From Planktomarina sp. (GTDB lineage: Bacteria > Pseudomonadota > Alphaproteobacteria > Rhodobacterales > Rhodobacteraceae), in NCBI GenBank assembly GCA_022425445.1, contig JAKMFM010000086.1, positions 1 through 24,844 of the forward strand: a DNA stretch of 24,844 bases. Direction: 5' to 3'. The translations under genes were made by a program, and so were the position numbers. Shown piece after piece: positions 1 to 7,536 of this stretch (positions are counted from its first letter, which is position 1; each line of letters begins with the position of its first letter). The notes under the pieces were generated by a model. It was not told where the DNA came from and did not search any database. It was given only the letters and a program-made list of their open reading frames with translations.

Positions 1-45
1 CCACCTATAAGGGCGCAAATTCAACGACCGCCTGAGGATTGTATT

Positions 46-963
46 ATGATCAAAGTATTTGGCCACAAAGCCCCCGACACGGACAGCACCGGAAGCGCCA
101 TAATTTGGGCCTGGTATCTTAATGAAATGAAAGGCCAAGCCGCTCAAGCAGTTCTGCTCGGCACGCCCAATACAGAAGCGGCCTTCGTCACTCAGCGGTG
201 GGGCTTTGAGACACCTGACATCATTGCAGATGTCGAGGACAACGCGCCAGTGGTTATTGTTGACACCAACAACCCGGCCGAATTGCCCAGCAATATAAAT
301 CAAGCCGATATTTTGGCCGTGATCGATCATCACAAGCTGGTTGGCGGGCTTGAAACCAAGGGACCAATTTCCATTACCATCCGCCCCTTAGCCTGCACCG
401 CAACCATCATGCATAATCTCATGGGCGATGATGCAGAGCAGATGCCAGCGGCCATCAAAGGGGTGATGTTGTCCTGTATTTTGTCTGACACCTTGGCGTT
501 CCGGAGCCCGACCACGACACCGCAGGACAAAGCCCTCGCAGAAAGTCTGGCGGCGGGTCTGAACCTATCTATTGCACAATACGCCGCGGAGATGTTTGCC
601 GCGAAATCTGATGTTTCTGCTTTCTCGGATTCAGAGCTGTTGCGCATGGACAGTAAGGAATACGCCGTCAGCGGCACGAAATTCCGTGTTTCTGTTCTCG
701 AAACCACCTCCCCTAAAATGGTTCTAGACCGCAAGGCAAGCCTCATGGCGGCGATGCCGTCCGTGGCTCAGGAGGATTCGGTGGATCATGTATTACTCTT
801 TGTGGTCGATATTTTGAATGAGGAAGCCACACTGTTGATCCCCAATGCTATCGCTCAAAACGTGGCAGAAAAATCTTTTGGCGCCACAGTCACGGGCGAT
901 ACCGTCGTTCTGCCCGGGGTCATGAGCCGCAAAAAGCAGATCATTCCCAACCTTAAACTTTAA
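46..963 (+). CDS. ppaC: Manganese-dependent inorganic pyrophosphatase (family II)
   Basis: A cytoplasmic enzyme that hydrolyses pyrophosphate to two phosphates and so pulls biosynthetic reactions forward. The 305 residues match the family II (DHH superfamily) length. Visible motifs are the N-terminal GHKAPDTDS (H7, D11 and D13 as metal ligands), D73 in VDTNN, the DHH triplet at 94-96, D148 in the SD-L-FRSPT segment and the C-terminal SRKKQ substrate-binding motif at 294-298. The metal and substrate residues therefore appear intact. A GAGG ribosome binding site lies about 8 nt before the ATG. It is the first complete gene here and is followed after 18 nt by a HAD phosphatase, probably in the same transcript. 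Family assignment is firm. Confidence 0.95.
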   Translation: MIKVFGHKAPDTDSTGSAIIWAWYLNEMKGQAAQAVLLGTPNTEAAFVTQRWGFETPDIIADVEDNAPVVIVDTNNPAELPSNINQADILAVIDHHKLVGGLETKGPISITIRPLACTATIMHNLMGDDAEQMPAAIKGVMLSCILSDTLAFRSPTTTPQDKALAESLAAGLNLSIAQYAAEMFAAKSDVSAFSDSELLRMDSKEYAVSGTKFRVSVLETTSPKMVLDRKASLMAAMPSVAQEDSVDHVLLFVVDILNEEATLLIPNAIAQNVAEKSFGATVTGDTVVLPGVMSRKKQIIPNLKL

Positions 964-981
964 CGGAACCGAAAGCCTCTC

Positions 982-1854
982 ATGACACGAATTATAACGT
1001 CCCTTTCGGACATCTCCGAGTCCTATGATGCACTGTTTTGTGACCTCTGGGGCTGCGTTCATGATGGGCTGGCACCTTTTGCGGAGGCGGTGACGGCACT
1101 GCAGGCCTTCCGCGCCAAGGGCGGCACAGTCATGTTGGTGACCAACGCCCCGCGCCCCCATGCGCCTGTGCGCCGGCAATTAGACCGGCTCGGGGTTCCC
1201 AGCGATGCCTATGACGGGATCGCAACCTCCGGTGACAGCGCCCGCGCTGCGATGTTACGCGGTGCGGTGGGCAAAAAGGTGTATTTTATCGGCCAGCCGC
1301 ATGATCAAGATTTCTTTACACCGCTGGAGCTGATTGAAACCCCCGTGACGATTGCGCAAGTGCCTTTAGAACAGGCGGAGGGGATCGTCTGCTGCGGGCC
1401 CTTTGACCCGCTGGCCGATCCAGAGGAGATGCGGGCGCAATTTTTGCAGGCAAAGACCCGCGGCCTAAAATTGCTCTGTGCCAACCCTGATATTGTCGTG
1501 GACCGAGGCGAGACACGCGAATGGTGCGCGGGCGCTCTGGCGAAACTCTATACACAGATGGGCGGCGAGAGCCTCTACTTTGGCAAACCACATCCCCCCA
1601 TCTATGATTTGGCGCGCAGACGGCTCGAGGCTTTGGGCAAAGACATTCCCGACAGTCGTATCCTCTGCGTCGGAGATGGGATTTTGACCGATATTGATGG
1701 GGCACTGGGCGAGGATCTTGATTCGCTCTTTATCACCGGAGGTCTGGCCGTTCGCGAAACCCAGACCACGGATCAACCCGAGCCTGCGGCTCTGATGGCG
1801 TATTTGACCAAAGAAATGCGGCAACCGACCTATTCCATCGGAAAACTACGCTGA
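982..1854 (+). CDS. HAD superfamily hydrolase, subfamily IIA (TIGR01459-like)
   Basis: A NagD-like phosphatase of the class IIA HAD family; the substrate is unknown. At 290 residues it has the usual length. HAD motif I is DLWGCVHDG (nucleophile D21), in which W23 replaces the second Asp of the classical DxD; this DxWG form is, from memory, usual for this subfamily. Motif II is VTNAP (T54), the conserved Lys is K202 in GKPHPPIYDL, and motif IV is GDGILTD (D232, D237). The cap lies between motifs II and III. The gene starts 18 nt after the pyrophosphatase and precedes a MaoC hydratase and ribF, so a role in nucleotide or flavin phosphate housekeeping is possible but only inferred. Confidence 0.88.
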   Translation: MTRIITSLSDISESYDALFCDLWGCVHDGLAPFAEAVTALQAFRAKGGTVMLVTNAPRPHAPVRRQLDRLGVPSDAYDGIATSGDSARAAMLRGAVGKKVYFIGQPHDQDFFTPLELIETPVTIAQVPLEQAEGIVCCGPFDPLADPEEMRAQFLQAKTRGLKLLCANPDIVVDRGETREWCAGALAKLYTQMGGESLYFGKPHPPIYDLARRRLEALGKDIPDSRILCVGDGILTDIDGALGEDLDSLFITGGLAVRETQTTDQPEPAALMAYLTKEMRQPTYSIGKLR

Positions 1855-1938
1855 CGCCCCCTTGATTTACCTCCCCTTAAAGTAATATTGTTACTCAAAC
1901 GACATCATGACGTTGCGATTATTACCTTGAGGTGCGAG

Positions 1939-2382
1939 ATGCTCGACAACATGCCCCGCGGCACAATTTGTATTGAAGATATTGAAATCGGCATGACCCG
2001 GCATCTGCGCAAGGTTGTGACGGATCGAGATATTGAGATGTTTGCCGAAGTCTCCACAGATCATAACCCTGTGCATCTTGACGATGACTACGCCAATGAC
2101 ACGATTTTTGAGGGCCGAATTGCCCACGGCATGCTCACCGCGGGCTTGATCTCAGCGGTGATTGGCGAACAGTTGCCAGGCCATGGCACCGTCTATCTGG
2201 GGCAATCGCTCAAGTTCCTGGCGCCCGTACGCCCCGGCGATCTGGTCACAGCGAAGGTGGAAGTGACAGACATCGATCTGGGCCGCCGCCGTGTCAAACT
2301 TGACACGCATTGCTCAATTGATGGCAAAAAAGTGCTGGCGGGCGAAGCCACCGTCTTAGCTCCTTCTCGAAAATTCGACTAA
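1939..2382 (+). CDS. MaoC family dehydratase (hotdog fold)
   Basis: A single-domain (R)-specific enoyl-CoA hydratase-type protein of 147 residues. The hydratase 2 motif is seen as DHNPVHLDDDYA at 41-52 followed by GRIAHGM at 59-65; the Asp/His pair (D41, H46) is the expected catalytic dyad. Such proteins hydrate trans-2-enoyl-CoA, and short solo forms act in fatty acid or polyhydroxyalkanoate metabolism; the exact substrate cannot be told. I chose ATG 1939 because a GAGGTG ribosome binding site lies just upstream and homologues begin MLDN-P-GTICIEDIEIGM. A TTG at 1888 would add 17 residues unlike the family. It sits between the HAD phosphatase and ribF on the same strand. Confidence 0.85.
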   Translation: MLDNMPRGTICIEDIEIGMTRHLRKVVTDRDIEMFAEVSTDHNPVHLDDDYANDTIFEGRIAHGMLTAGLISAVIGEQLPGHGTVYLGQSLKFLAPVRPGDLVTAKVEVTDIDLGRRRVKLDTHCSIDGKKVLAGEATVLAPSRKFD

Positions 2383-2443
2383 AACGCCCCCGTTTCATCC
2401 ACCACAGCTTGCTCTGCTCAATCTTGCGCGATAGGGGGAATTC

Positions 2444-3391
2444 ATGAGGCGTTTTCAAACCAGGCTTTTAGAACAGGATGCCCGTGGCGCAGCGGTTGCA
2501 ATCGGCAATTTCGATGGTGTCCATTTGGGCCACCAAGCGGTGATCGATGTGACCCGCGGCGCAGCTGAACGCAGCGGTGTGCCCCTGGGTGTCCTAACCT
2601 TTGAGCCACATCCTCGCAGTTTTTTCGCCAAAAAAAATGGCACAGATTTGCCACCTTTTCGCTTGATGAATGCGGAGGCCCGTGCACATCGGCTGGAAAA
2701 ATTGGGAGTTGAAGTCCTCCTTGAACTGCCCTTCGATCAAGAGCTTTGTGACCTCAGTGACTGGGACTTCTGCAAAGAGGTTTTACGCAACGGATTCGGT
2801 CTCACGCATGTGGTGGTTGGCGCTGATTTTTGTTTTGGCAAAGGCCGATCCGGAACCGCGAAAACGCTCAAACAACACGGACAACACCTTGGTTTTGGTG
2901 TCACAATTGCAGATTTGAAAAATCACAAAGCGGAGATCATCAGCTCAACCAATATTCGCAAAGCTCTTACAGCCGCAGATCCGCAGCGGGCCGCTGCAAT
3001 GCTGGGCCATTGGCACCGGCTTGAAGGCGCGGTTGAGCATGGTGAGAAGCGCGGACGTGAGCTTGGCTACCCAACCGCCAATATGTCTATTGAAGGGCTC
3101 CAGCCACCAGCCTTTGGGGTTTATGCAGTTTTGGTAGATGTGCTCACCGGGCCGCATAAAGGCTGCTATCATGGTGCAGCATCGATTGGTGTGCGCCCTA
3201 TGTTTGGAGAAAATCGCCCCAATTGTGAAACGTTTATTTTTGATTTCACAGGGGATCTATACGGGGAAACCCTGTCAATCGGTTTGGTCGCCTATTTGCG
3301 CAGTGAGGAGACCTTCGATGGGCTTGACGCATTGATTGCACAGATGGATGCCGATTGCAGCCGTGCCCGCCGCATTTTGGGCCAGCTATGA
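2444..3391 (+). CDS. ribF: Bifunctional riboflavin kinase / FAD synthetase
   Basis: Phosphorylates riboflavin to FMN and adenylates FMN to FAD in the cytoplasm. At 315 residues it has the normal length. The N-terminal nucleotidyltransferase domain shows GNFDGVHLGH at 21-30 and ISSTNIR at 166-172. The C-terminal kinase domain shows GYPTAN at 208-213 and a catalytic-Glu region, NCETFIFDF, further on. Both activities should be intact. The start is supported by an AGGGGGAA ribosome binding site before ATG 2444. Its stop overlaps the start of the YcgN gene by 4 bp (ATGA), so the two are translationally coupled. Confidence 0.96.
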   Translation: MRRFQTRLLEQDARGAAVAIGNFDGVHLGHQAVIDVTRGAAERSGVPLGVLTFEPHPRSFFAKKNGTDLPPFRLMNAEARAHRLEKLGVEVLLELPFDQELCDLSDWDFCKEVLRNGFGLTHVVVGADFCFGKGRSGTAKTLKQHGQHLGFGVTIADLKNHKAEIISSTNIRKALTAADPQRAAAMLGHWHRLEGAVEHGEKRGRELGYPTANMSIEGLQPPAFGVYAVLVDVLTGPHKGCYHGAASIGVRPMFGENRPNCETFIFDFTGDLYGETLSIGLVAYLRSEETFDGLDALIAQMDADCSRARRILGQL

Positions 3392-3852
3392 GCGTCAGCT
3401 CAAACCGAAAGCCGATGCGCCCAAAATTTTGGGAGACGGTGCCGCTTTCCAAGATGACCGAAGCGGAATGGGAAGCGCTCTGTGACGGCTGTGGGCGCTG
3501 TTGTCTCAACAAGCTCGAAGATCCCGACACCGGACATGTGGCCCTCACCCGCATTGCCTGCCGCCTTCTCGACAATGAGACCTGCCGATGCTCCCAATAT
3601 AGTATTCGACAAAACTTTGTGCCAGAGTGTATCCGAATGACCTCTGAAACCATTGAACAACATGCCTATTGGCTTCCAAATACTTGCGCATATAAACGAT
3701 TGTATGAGGGCAAAGAAATTCCGGACTGGCACCCGCTGCGCAGTGGCACGGCGCAATCGGTGCATGAGGCAGGCATATCTGTGCAAGGCTGGACAATACC
3801 GGAATTTGAAGTGTCCGAAGAGGAATGGGAAGACCACATAATTGAGGATTAG
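3388..3852 (+). CDS. YcgN/UPF0260 family cysteine cluster protein
   Basis: A conserved 154-residue protein of unknown biochemical function belonging to the CxxCxxCC zinc/iron-chelating family. The signature CDGCGRCC lies at 32-39 and is followed by NKLEDPDTGHV, with further cysteines at 58, 66, 68, 81 and 100. That arrangement suggests a metal or Fe-S site. ATG 3388 is preferred over an upstream ATG at 3355 because it gives the ATGA overlap with ribF and the canonical N-terminus with KFWETVPL. The next gene begins 3 nt after its stop, so it is in an operon with ribF and the threonine aldolase. Confidence 0.9.
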   Translation: MSVSSNRKPMRPKFWETVPLSKMTEAEWEALCDGCGRCCLNKLEDPDTGHVALTRIACRLLDNETCRCSQYSIRQNFVPECIRMTSETIEQHAYWLPNTCAYKRLYEGKEIPDWHPLRSGTAQSVHEAGISVQGWTIPEFEVSEEEWEDHIIED

Positions 3853-3855
3853 GCG

Positions 3856-4905
3856 ATGAATTTTGCATCTGACAACACCGGCCCCGTGCACCCCAATGTC
3901 ATATCTGCGCTCAATGCGGCGAATATGGGCTATGCCTTGCCCTACGGCGCCGATGACGCCACCGCTCAGGCTGTGCGGGACATCCGGGATGTGTTTGAAG
4001 CCCCTGAGGCGGCGGTCTATCTGGTCTCGCTTGGGACGGCTGCCAATTCCTTGATCCTTGCCACGCTGTCTCAGCCCTGGGAAACGGTATTTTGCCATAC
4101 GGTCGCGCATATCCACGAAGATGAATGCAATGCTCCCGAATTTTATTCCGGTGGGACCAAGCTGACACTCGTGCCGGGAAATGACGCAAAAATGACTGCG
4201 CAAACTCTGCGCAAATCCATTTTGGCGGAAGAGACGCGCGGCGTGCATGGGCCGCAACGCGGCCCTGTGTCCCTCACCCAAGCGACAGAACGCGGCACGA
4301 TCTATAGCCTTGCCGAAATTCAAGAAATCTCCTCCACCGCTAAGGACTTTGGCCTCCCGCTGCATATGGACGGAGCCCGATTCGCCAATGCCTTGCAAAC
4401 CCTTGGCTGCAGCGCGGCAGATATGACTTGGAAGTCAGGCGTCGATGCGGTCACCTTCGGCGGGACAAAAAATGGATTAATGGCGGTGGAGGCGGTTGTC
4501 TTCTTTGATCCAAAACACGCTTGGGAATTCGAGCTGCGGCGCAAACGCGGCGCTCATCTATTTTCCAAGCACCGCTTTCTGGCGGCACAAATGCAAGGAT
4601 ATTTGGCCGGTGATCTTTGGCTGGATATGGCGAAAAAATCCAATGCCGCCTGTGCAAGATTGGCCCAAGGCCTTAAGCAAACACCGGGCGTCGTGCTCGA
4701 TTTTGAACCTCAGGCCAATATCATCTTCGCCCAATGGTCCCGCACGGCGCATCAGCGCCTACATGCGGCGGGCGCCCAATATTACGTCATGGCAGGCGAT
4801 CACACCGCCGGACCGGCCGATGAGCTCTTACCGGCCCGCTTGGTGACAGATTGGTCCGCAAGCTCGGATGATGTCGACCGTTTCCTACAGGTCTTACGCG
4901 GATGA
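3856..4905 (+). CDS. ltaE: Low-specificity L-threonine aldolase
   Basis: A PLP enzyme that cleaves L-threonine or allo-threonine to glycine and acetaldehyde. At 349 residues it has the family length. The family N-terminus FASDNTGPVHP is present, as are HEDE near 87-90, the cofactor-binding D172 in MDGARFANA, and the Schiff-base lysine K205 in FGGTKNG. Some roseobacter annotations call this subgroup a beta-eliminating lyase; the reaction is inferred from family. It starts 3 nt after the YcgN gene and ends the rightward cluster. The gene on its 3' side is convergent. Confidence 0.93.
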   Translation: MNFASDNTGPVHPNVISALNAANMGYALPYGADDATAQAVRDIRDVFEAPEAAVYLVSLGTAANSLILATLSQPWETVFCHTVAHIHEDECNAPEFYSGGTKLTLVPGNDAKMTAQTLRKSILAEETRGVHGPQRGPVSLTQATERGTIYSLAEIQEISSTAKDFGLPLHMDGARFANALQTLGCSAADMTWKSGVDAVTFGGTKNGLMAVEAVVFFDPKHAWEFELRRKRGAHLFSKHRFLAAQMQGYLAGDLWLDMAKKSNAACARLAQGLKQTPGVVLDFEPQANIIFAQWSRTAHQRLHAAGAQYYVMAGDHTAGPADELLPARLVTDWSASSDDVDRFLQVLRG

Positions 4906-4916
4906 CACCCGCGTCC

Positions 4917-4941
4917 TCGGGCGCCAAACTGTGACGCCCGA
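4917..4941 (+). terminator. Candidate terminator between convergent ltaE and isomerase genes
   Basis: A 7-bp perfect inverted repeat (TCGGGCG / CGCCCGA) with an 11-nt loop lies 11 nt after the ltaE stop. The downstream sequence has only a short T run (four T within the next 10 nt), so it is a weak intrinsic terminator. Its position between converging genes supports the call. Confidence 0.4.
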
Positions 4942-4957
4942 TAAGCTTTTCGAGAGC

Positions 4958-5557
4958 TCAGAGTGCGCCTGAGAGCACGAGATCCAAATCGTCCAAACGA
5001 TCTTGGCCCCAAAAACGCTGATCTTTATCTGTGATGTAGAACGGCGCACCAAAGACGCCTGCAGTTACCGCATCTTCGGTGTTTTTGGCATATTGCTCCG
5101 CAGAGCCGATCATATCTTTGTCCGCGAGGCTTGGATCAAAACCCGCAGCTTTCAGACAGTCTGCAATGACATCGGGTTGTGAAATGTCTTTCTCTTCGGC
5201 CCAAACCGCACGGGTAAAAGCATGCACCAATGCGCCCAAATCTCCATCCCCATAGTTGGATGCCGCAATCACTGCATAAGAGGACGGCGCCATATTCACG
5301 GGAAAAAAGGCCGGTTGCATATTGAGCGGAAGTTTGCGCTTTTTTGCCTGCCGGGGAAGCTCTTGTGCACGCATTTCAATACGGCTGATGTGACGATCCT
5401 TCGGCGGCACACCGCCCGTCCGGCTAAACACAGTCATCAAATCCATGGGCTTGTAGGCGATCGTTGCCCCATGTTTTTGTGCAATCTCTTCGAGAGTCCG
5501 ACCTGCCAAGTAGGTAAATGGAGAAATTGTCGCGAAAAAATAGTCAATATGAGCCAT
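4958..5557 (-). CDS. 2-hydroxychromene-2-carboxylate isomerase family protein (DsbA/GST-kappa fold)
   Basis: A 199-residue thioredoxin-fold protein of the NahD / GST-kappa group, which isomerises 2-hydroxychromene-2-carboxylate using glutathione. The N-terminus DYFFATISPFTYLAG carries the serine (S12) that replaces the DsbA cysteine pair and activates the GSH thiol, and GVFGAPFY near the C-terminus holds the cis-proline. The substrate in a marine bacterium without naphthalene genes nearby is unknown; the family is widely used as a general GSH-dependent isomerase. I chose ATG 5557, which has AAAGG 8 nt upstream. A farther start at 5686 would overlap prs. It is convergent with ltaE and divergent from prs. 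Confidence 0.85.
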   Translation of the reverse strand: MAHIDYFFATISPFTYLAGRTLEEIAQKHGATIAYKPMDLMTVFSRTGGVPPKDRHISRIEMRAQELPRQAKKRKLPLNMQPAFFPVNMAPSSYAVIAASNYGDGDLGALVHAFTRAVWAEEKDISQPDVIADCLKAAGFDPSLADKDMIGSAEQYAKNTEDAVTAGVFGAPFYITDKDQRFWGQDRLDDLDLVLSGAL

Positions 5558-5592
5558 GAGCATCACCTTTTTGTGTTTCGAACCTGTGACGA

Positions 5593-5620
5593 CCAGTAAC
5601 CACATGGTAAGCCATGTCAA
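5593..5620 (-). promoter_or_regulatory. Candidate sigma-70 promoter for the isomerase gene, with an internal inverted repeat
   Basis: On the minus strand a perfect -35 TTGACA (5615-5620) is followed after 16 nt by TACTGG (5593-5598) as a weak -10. An inverted repeat ACATGG-TAAG-CCATGT (5602-5617) fills the spacer and runs into the -35, where a repressor could bind. The -10 is poor, so this is tentative. Confidence 0.35.
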
Positions 5621-5664
5621 CAAGATGCGACTCAGGCTCGCGGGTATTGTAGAGGGTAATACGA

Positions 5665-6684
5665 ATGGCTTCTGTTCACGGTCCAAAACTAATCGCCGGA
5701 AATTCTAACCTCAAGCTGGCCCGGTCGGTGGCGCGGCGCATGTCTCTGCATCGGGGCATGAACGTGGATCTTGTGGATGCTCGGGTTGAACGCTTCAACG
5801 ATGGGGAAATATTCGTCGAAGTCTACGAAAACGTCCGCGACGAGGACATGTTTATTATCCAACCCACCTCACGCCCTGCCAATGACGCGCTGATGGAGCT
5901 TCTGATCATCGCCGATGCTTTGAAGCGCTCGTCCGCCAGCCGCATCACCGCTGTGATCCCTTATTTTGGCTACGCGCGTCAAGACCGTCGCAGCAAGGCC
6001 CGCACACCGATCACCGCCAAATTGGTCGCCAATATGCTTGAAGAGGCAGGCATTGAGAGGGTTTTAACCCTTGACCTTCATGCGACACAAATTCAGGGAT
6101 TTTTCGACATTCCGGTCGACAATCTCTATGCCTCACCAATCTTCGCCTTGGACGTCAAACATCATTTCAAAGGCCAGATGGACAATCTGATGGTGGTCTC
6201 CCCCGATGTGGGCGGGGTTGCCCGTGCACGGGATTTGGCACAACGCATTGGCGCACCTCTGTCGATTGTCGACAAACGCCGGGAGAAGGCTGGTGAGGTG
6301 GCAGAGATGACGGTGATTGGTAATGTCGAAGGCCGCACCTGCTTAATTGTGGATGACATCGTCGATACCGCAGGAACGCTGTGCAAGGCGGCTGATGTCT
6401 TGATGGACAATGGTGCAAAAGAAGTACATTCCTACATCACCCACGGCGTCCTGTCTGGTCCTGCGGTGGATCGGATTACCAATTCTGTGATGAAGAATCT
6501 GGTCATTACGGACACAATCGAGGCCACCCCTGCGGTTGCGAATGCGTCCAATATCCGGATCGTTCAAACTGCCCCCATGTTCGCGCAGGCCATTTTGAAC
6601 ACATGGAGTGGCACCTCGGTCTCCTCGCTGTTCTCGACCGAATCCTTGTCGGCAATTTATGAGGGCATTTACGATTGCGGCTAA
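5665..6684 (+). CDS. prs: Ribose-phosphate pyrophosphokinase (PRPP synthetase)
   Basis: Makes PRPP from ribose 5-phosphate and ATP for purine, pyrimidine, histidine, tryptophan and NAD synthesis. The 339 residues are slightly longer than the classical ~315 but usual for alphaproteobacteria. Motifs seen are YARQDR at 103-108 (ATP binding), DLHA with H139, the catalytic flexible loop KRRE at 204-207, and the PRPP/ribose-phosphate loop VDDIVDTAGT at 229-238. ATG 5665 has a GAGGG ribosome binding site 8 nt upstream. It is divergent from the isomerase gene. Its stop lies 10 nt from the 3' end of the lectin pseudogene on the opposite strand. Confidence 0.97.
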   Translation: MASVHGPKLIAGNSNLKLARSVARRMSLHRGMNVDLVDARVERFNDGEIFVEVYENVRDEDMFIIQPTSRPANDALMELLIIADALKRSSASRITAVIPYFGYARQDRRSKARTPITAKLVANMLEEAGIERVLTLDLHATQIQGFFDIPVDNLYASPIFALDVKHHFKGQMDNLMVVSPDVGGVARARDLAQRIGAPLSIVDKRREKAGEVAEMTVIGNVEGRTCLIVDDIVDTAGTLCKAADVLMDNGAKEVHSYITHGVLSGPAVDRITNSVMKNLVITDTIEATPAVANASNIRIVQTAPMFAQAILNTWSGTSVSSLFSTESLSAIYEGIYDCG

Positions 6685-6694
6685 GGCCGGCGCG

Positions 6695-7045
6695 TTAATA
6701 AATATCCCACTGCTCGTAATCTGCCACACCACTGATCGCCAGCCAACTGGCGCTCACCCGCGCAACGCGCGTGTCAGACCAGGTGCGAAACACGAGATCA
6801 AATCCTGTCTCGGTCACGTTTTCCGCGCGAATGTCCGCACGAGCATTACTGCCGCTCCCCATGTCCCACATAGTGAGGCTGACGTGGAGCAATGGTTAGG
6901 CTGCAAAAGCTTCAGAAAACTTGATTGCCCGCGACACCTTGCGCGGACCCGTGCCGGTCCACATGTCTCTTCCGTCTTGAAAGTCTGAGAACAATTCAAG
7001 CGATCCTTGATCCACTCCAACGGTGCGTTACGACATGCGTTTCAT
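6695..7045 (-). pseudogene. H-type lectin domain protein gene with two in-frame stop codons
   Basis: Reading the minus strand from ATG 7045 gives a 117-codon frame that matches the small H-type lectin domain protein often found beside atpC in Rhodobacteraceae. Recognisable parts are the beginning MKRMS, then VGVDQGSLELFSDF, MWTGTGPRK, HVSLTMWDM, AENVTETGF and FRTWSDTRVARVSASWLAI. The frame is never shifted, but codon 6 (7028-7030) and codon 50 (6896-6898) are both TAA. Internal starts such as the TTG at 6892 would lose the first half of the domain. I see no ribosome binding site before the ATG, and the atp terminator stands between it and atpC. It is most likely a recent pseudogene; error or readthrough are alternatives. 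It fills the long gap between prs and atpC. Confidence 0.8.
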
Positions 7046-7084
7046 GCAGCAAAAATTTAGTTTCTAAAAATATAATTAATGAAG

Positions 7085-7107
7085 AAAAAGGGCCCACGCG
7101 GGGCCCA
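7085..7107 (-). terminator. Rho-independent terminator of the atpHAGDC operon
   Basis: On the minus strand GGGCCC-CGCGT-GGGCCC is followed directly by a T tract, 22 nt after the atpC stop. The A-rich 5' flank allows the stem to extend. The position and form are typical for an operon end. Confidence 0.85.
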
Positions 7108-7128
7108 TTTTTAATTTTTTCAGACCGC

Positions 7129-7536
7129 TTAAGCGGCGTTGAGGCCCAAGGCAGAGGCCAGAGCCGCGACATCAGACTGCATCTTACGGGCAGCCTCCTG
7201 CGCGTCTTCACTGGCTCTTTCAACCGCTTCAGCTGCGCCAGAAACGATGCCATCCATATCTTCCTGTGTGACATCAGCTTTCGCCATGGCGCGCTCGGCA
7301 ATCACCGTAACGCCCTGCGCTGTGACCTCAGCAAACCCGCCTGTGACAACATACTCGCTGACACCGCTGGCGGCGCTGACGGACAGAATGCCAGGCCGCA
7401 AAGTGGTCAGAACAGGCTCATGGTGCGCCATGGCTGTCATATCCCCTTCGGATCCCGGAATTTGGACCGAAGTCGCCTCAAAAGAAGCGAGGCTTCTTTC
7501 GGGGCTGACCAGATCAAAGTTCAATGAATCCGCCAT
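7129..7536 (-). CDS. atpC: F1F0 ATP synthase epsilon subunit
   Basis: The 135-residue epsilon subunit forms part of the central stalk and regulates ATPase activity. The N-terminal beta-sandwich is recognisable from FDLVSPER, PGSEGDM and the HHEPVLTTLRPG segment near residues 38-49; a shorter alpha-helical C-terminus follows. The start codon overlaps the atpD stop by one base (TAATG), implying translational coupling. It is the last gene of the F1 operon, with the terminator 22 nt on. The stop codon sits inside a 12-bp palindrome, CCGCTTAAGCGG. Confidence 0.95.
   Translation of the reverse strand: MADSLNFDLVSPERSLASFEATSVQIPGSEGDMTAMAHHEPVLTTLRPGILSVSAASGVSEYVVTGGFAEVTAQGVTVIAERAMAKADVTQEDMDGIVSGAAEAVERASEDAQEAARKMQSDVAALASALGLNAA

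Noticed and set aside
6695..6892. A short 65-codon frame on the minus strand starting TTG, as a stand-alone gene.
   Set aside because: It is the second half of the H-type lectin frame. The matching first half lies upstream in the same frame across a TAA.
6814..7020. An open frame on the minus strand overlapping the lectin region.
   Set aside because: It is a shifted frame of the lectin pseudogene; its translation has no family features, while the lectin frame does.
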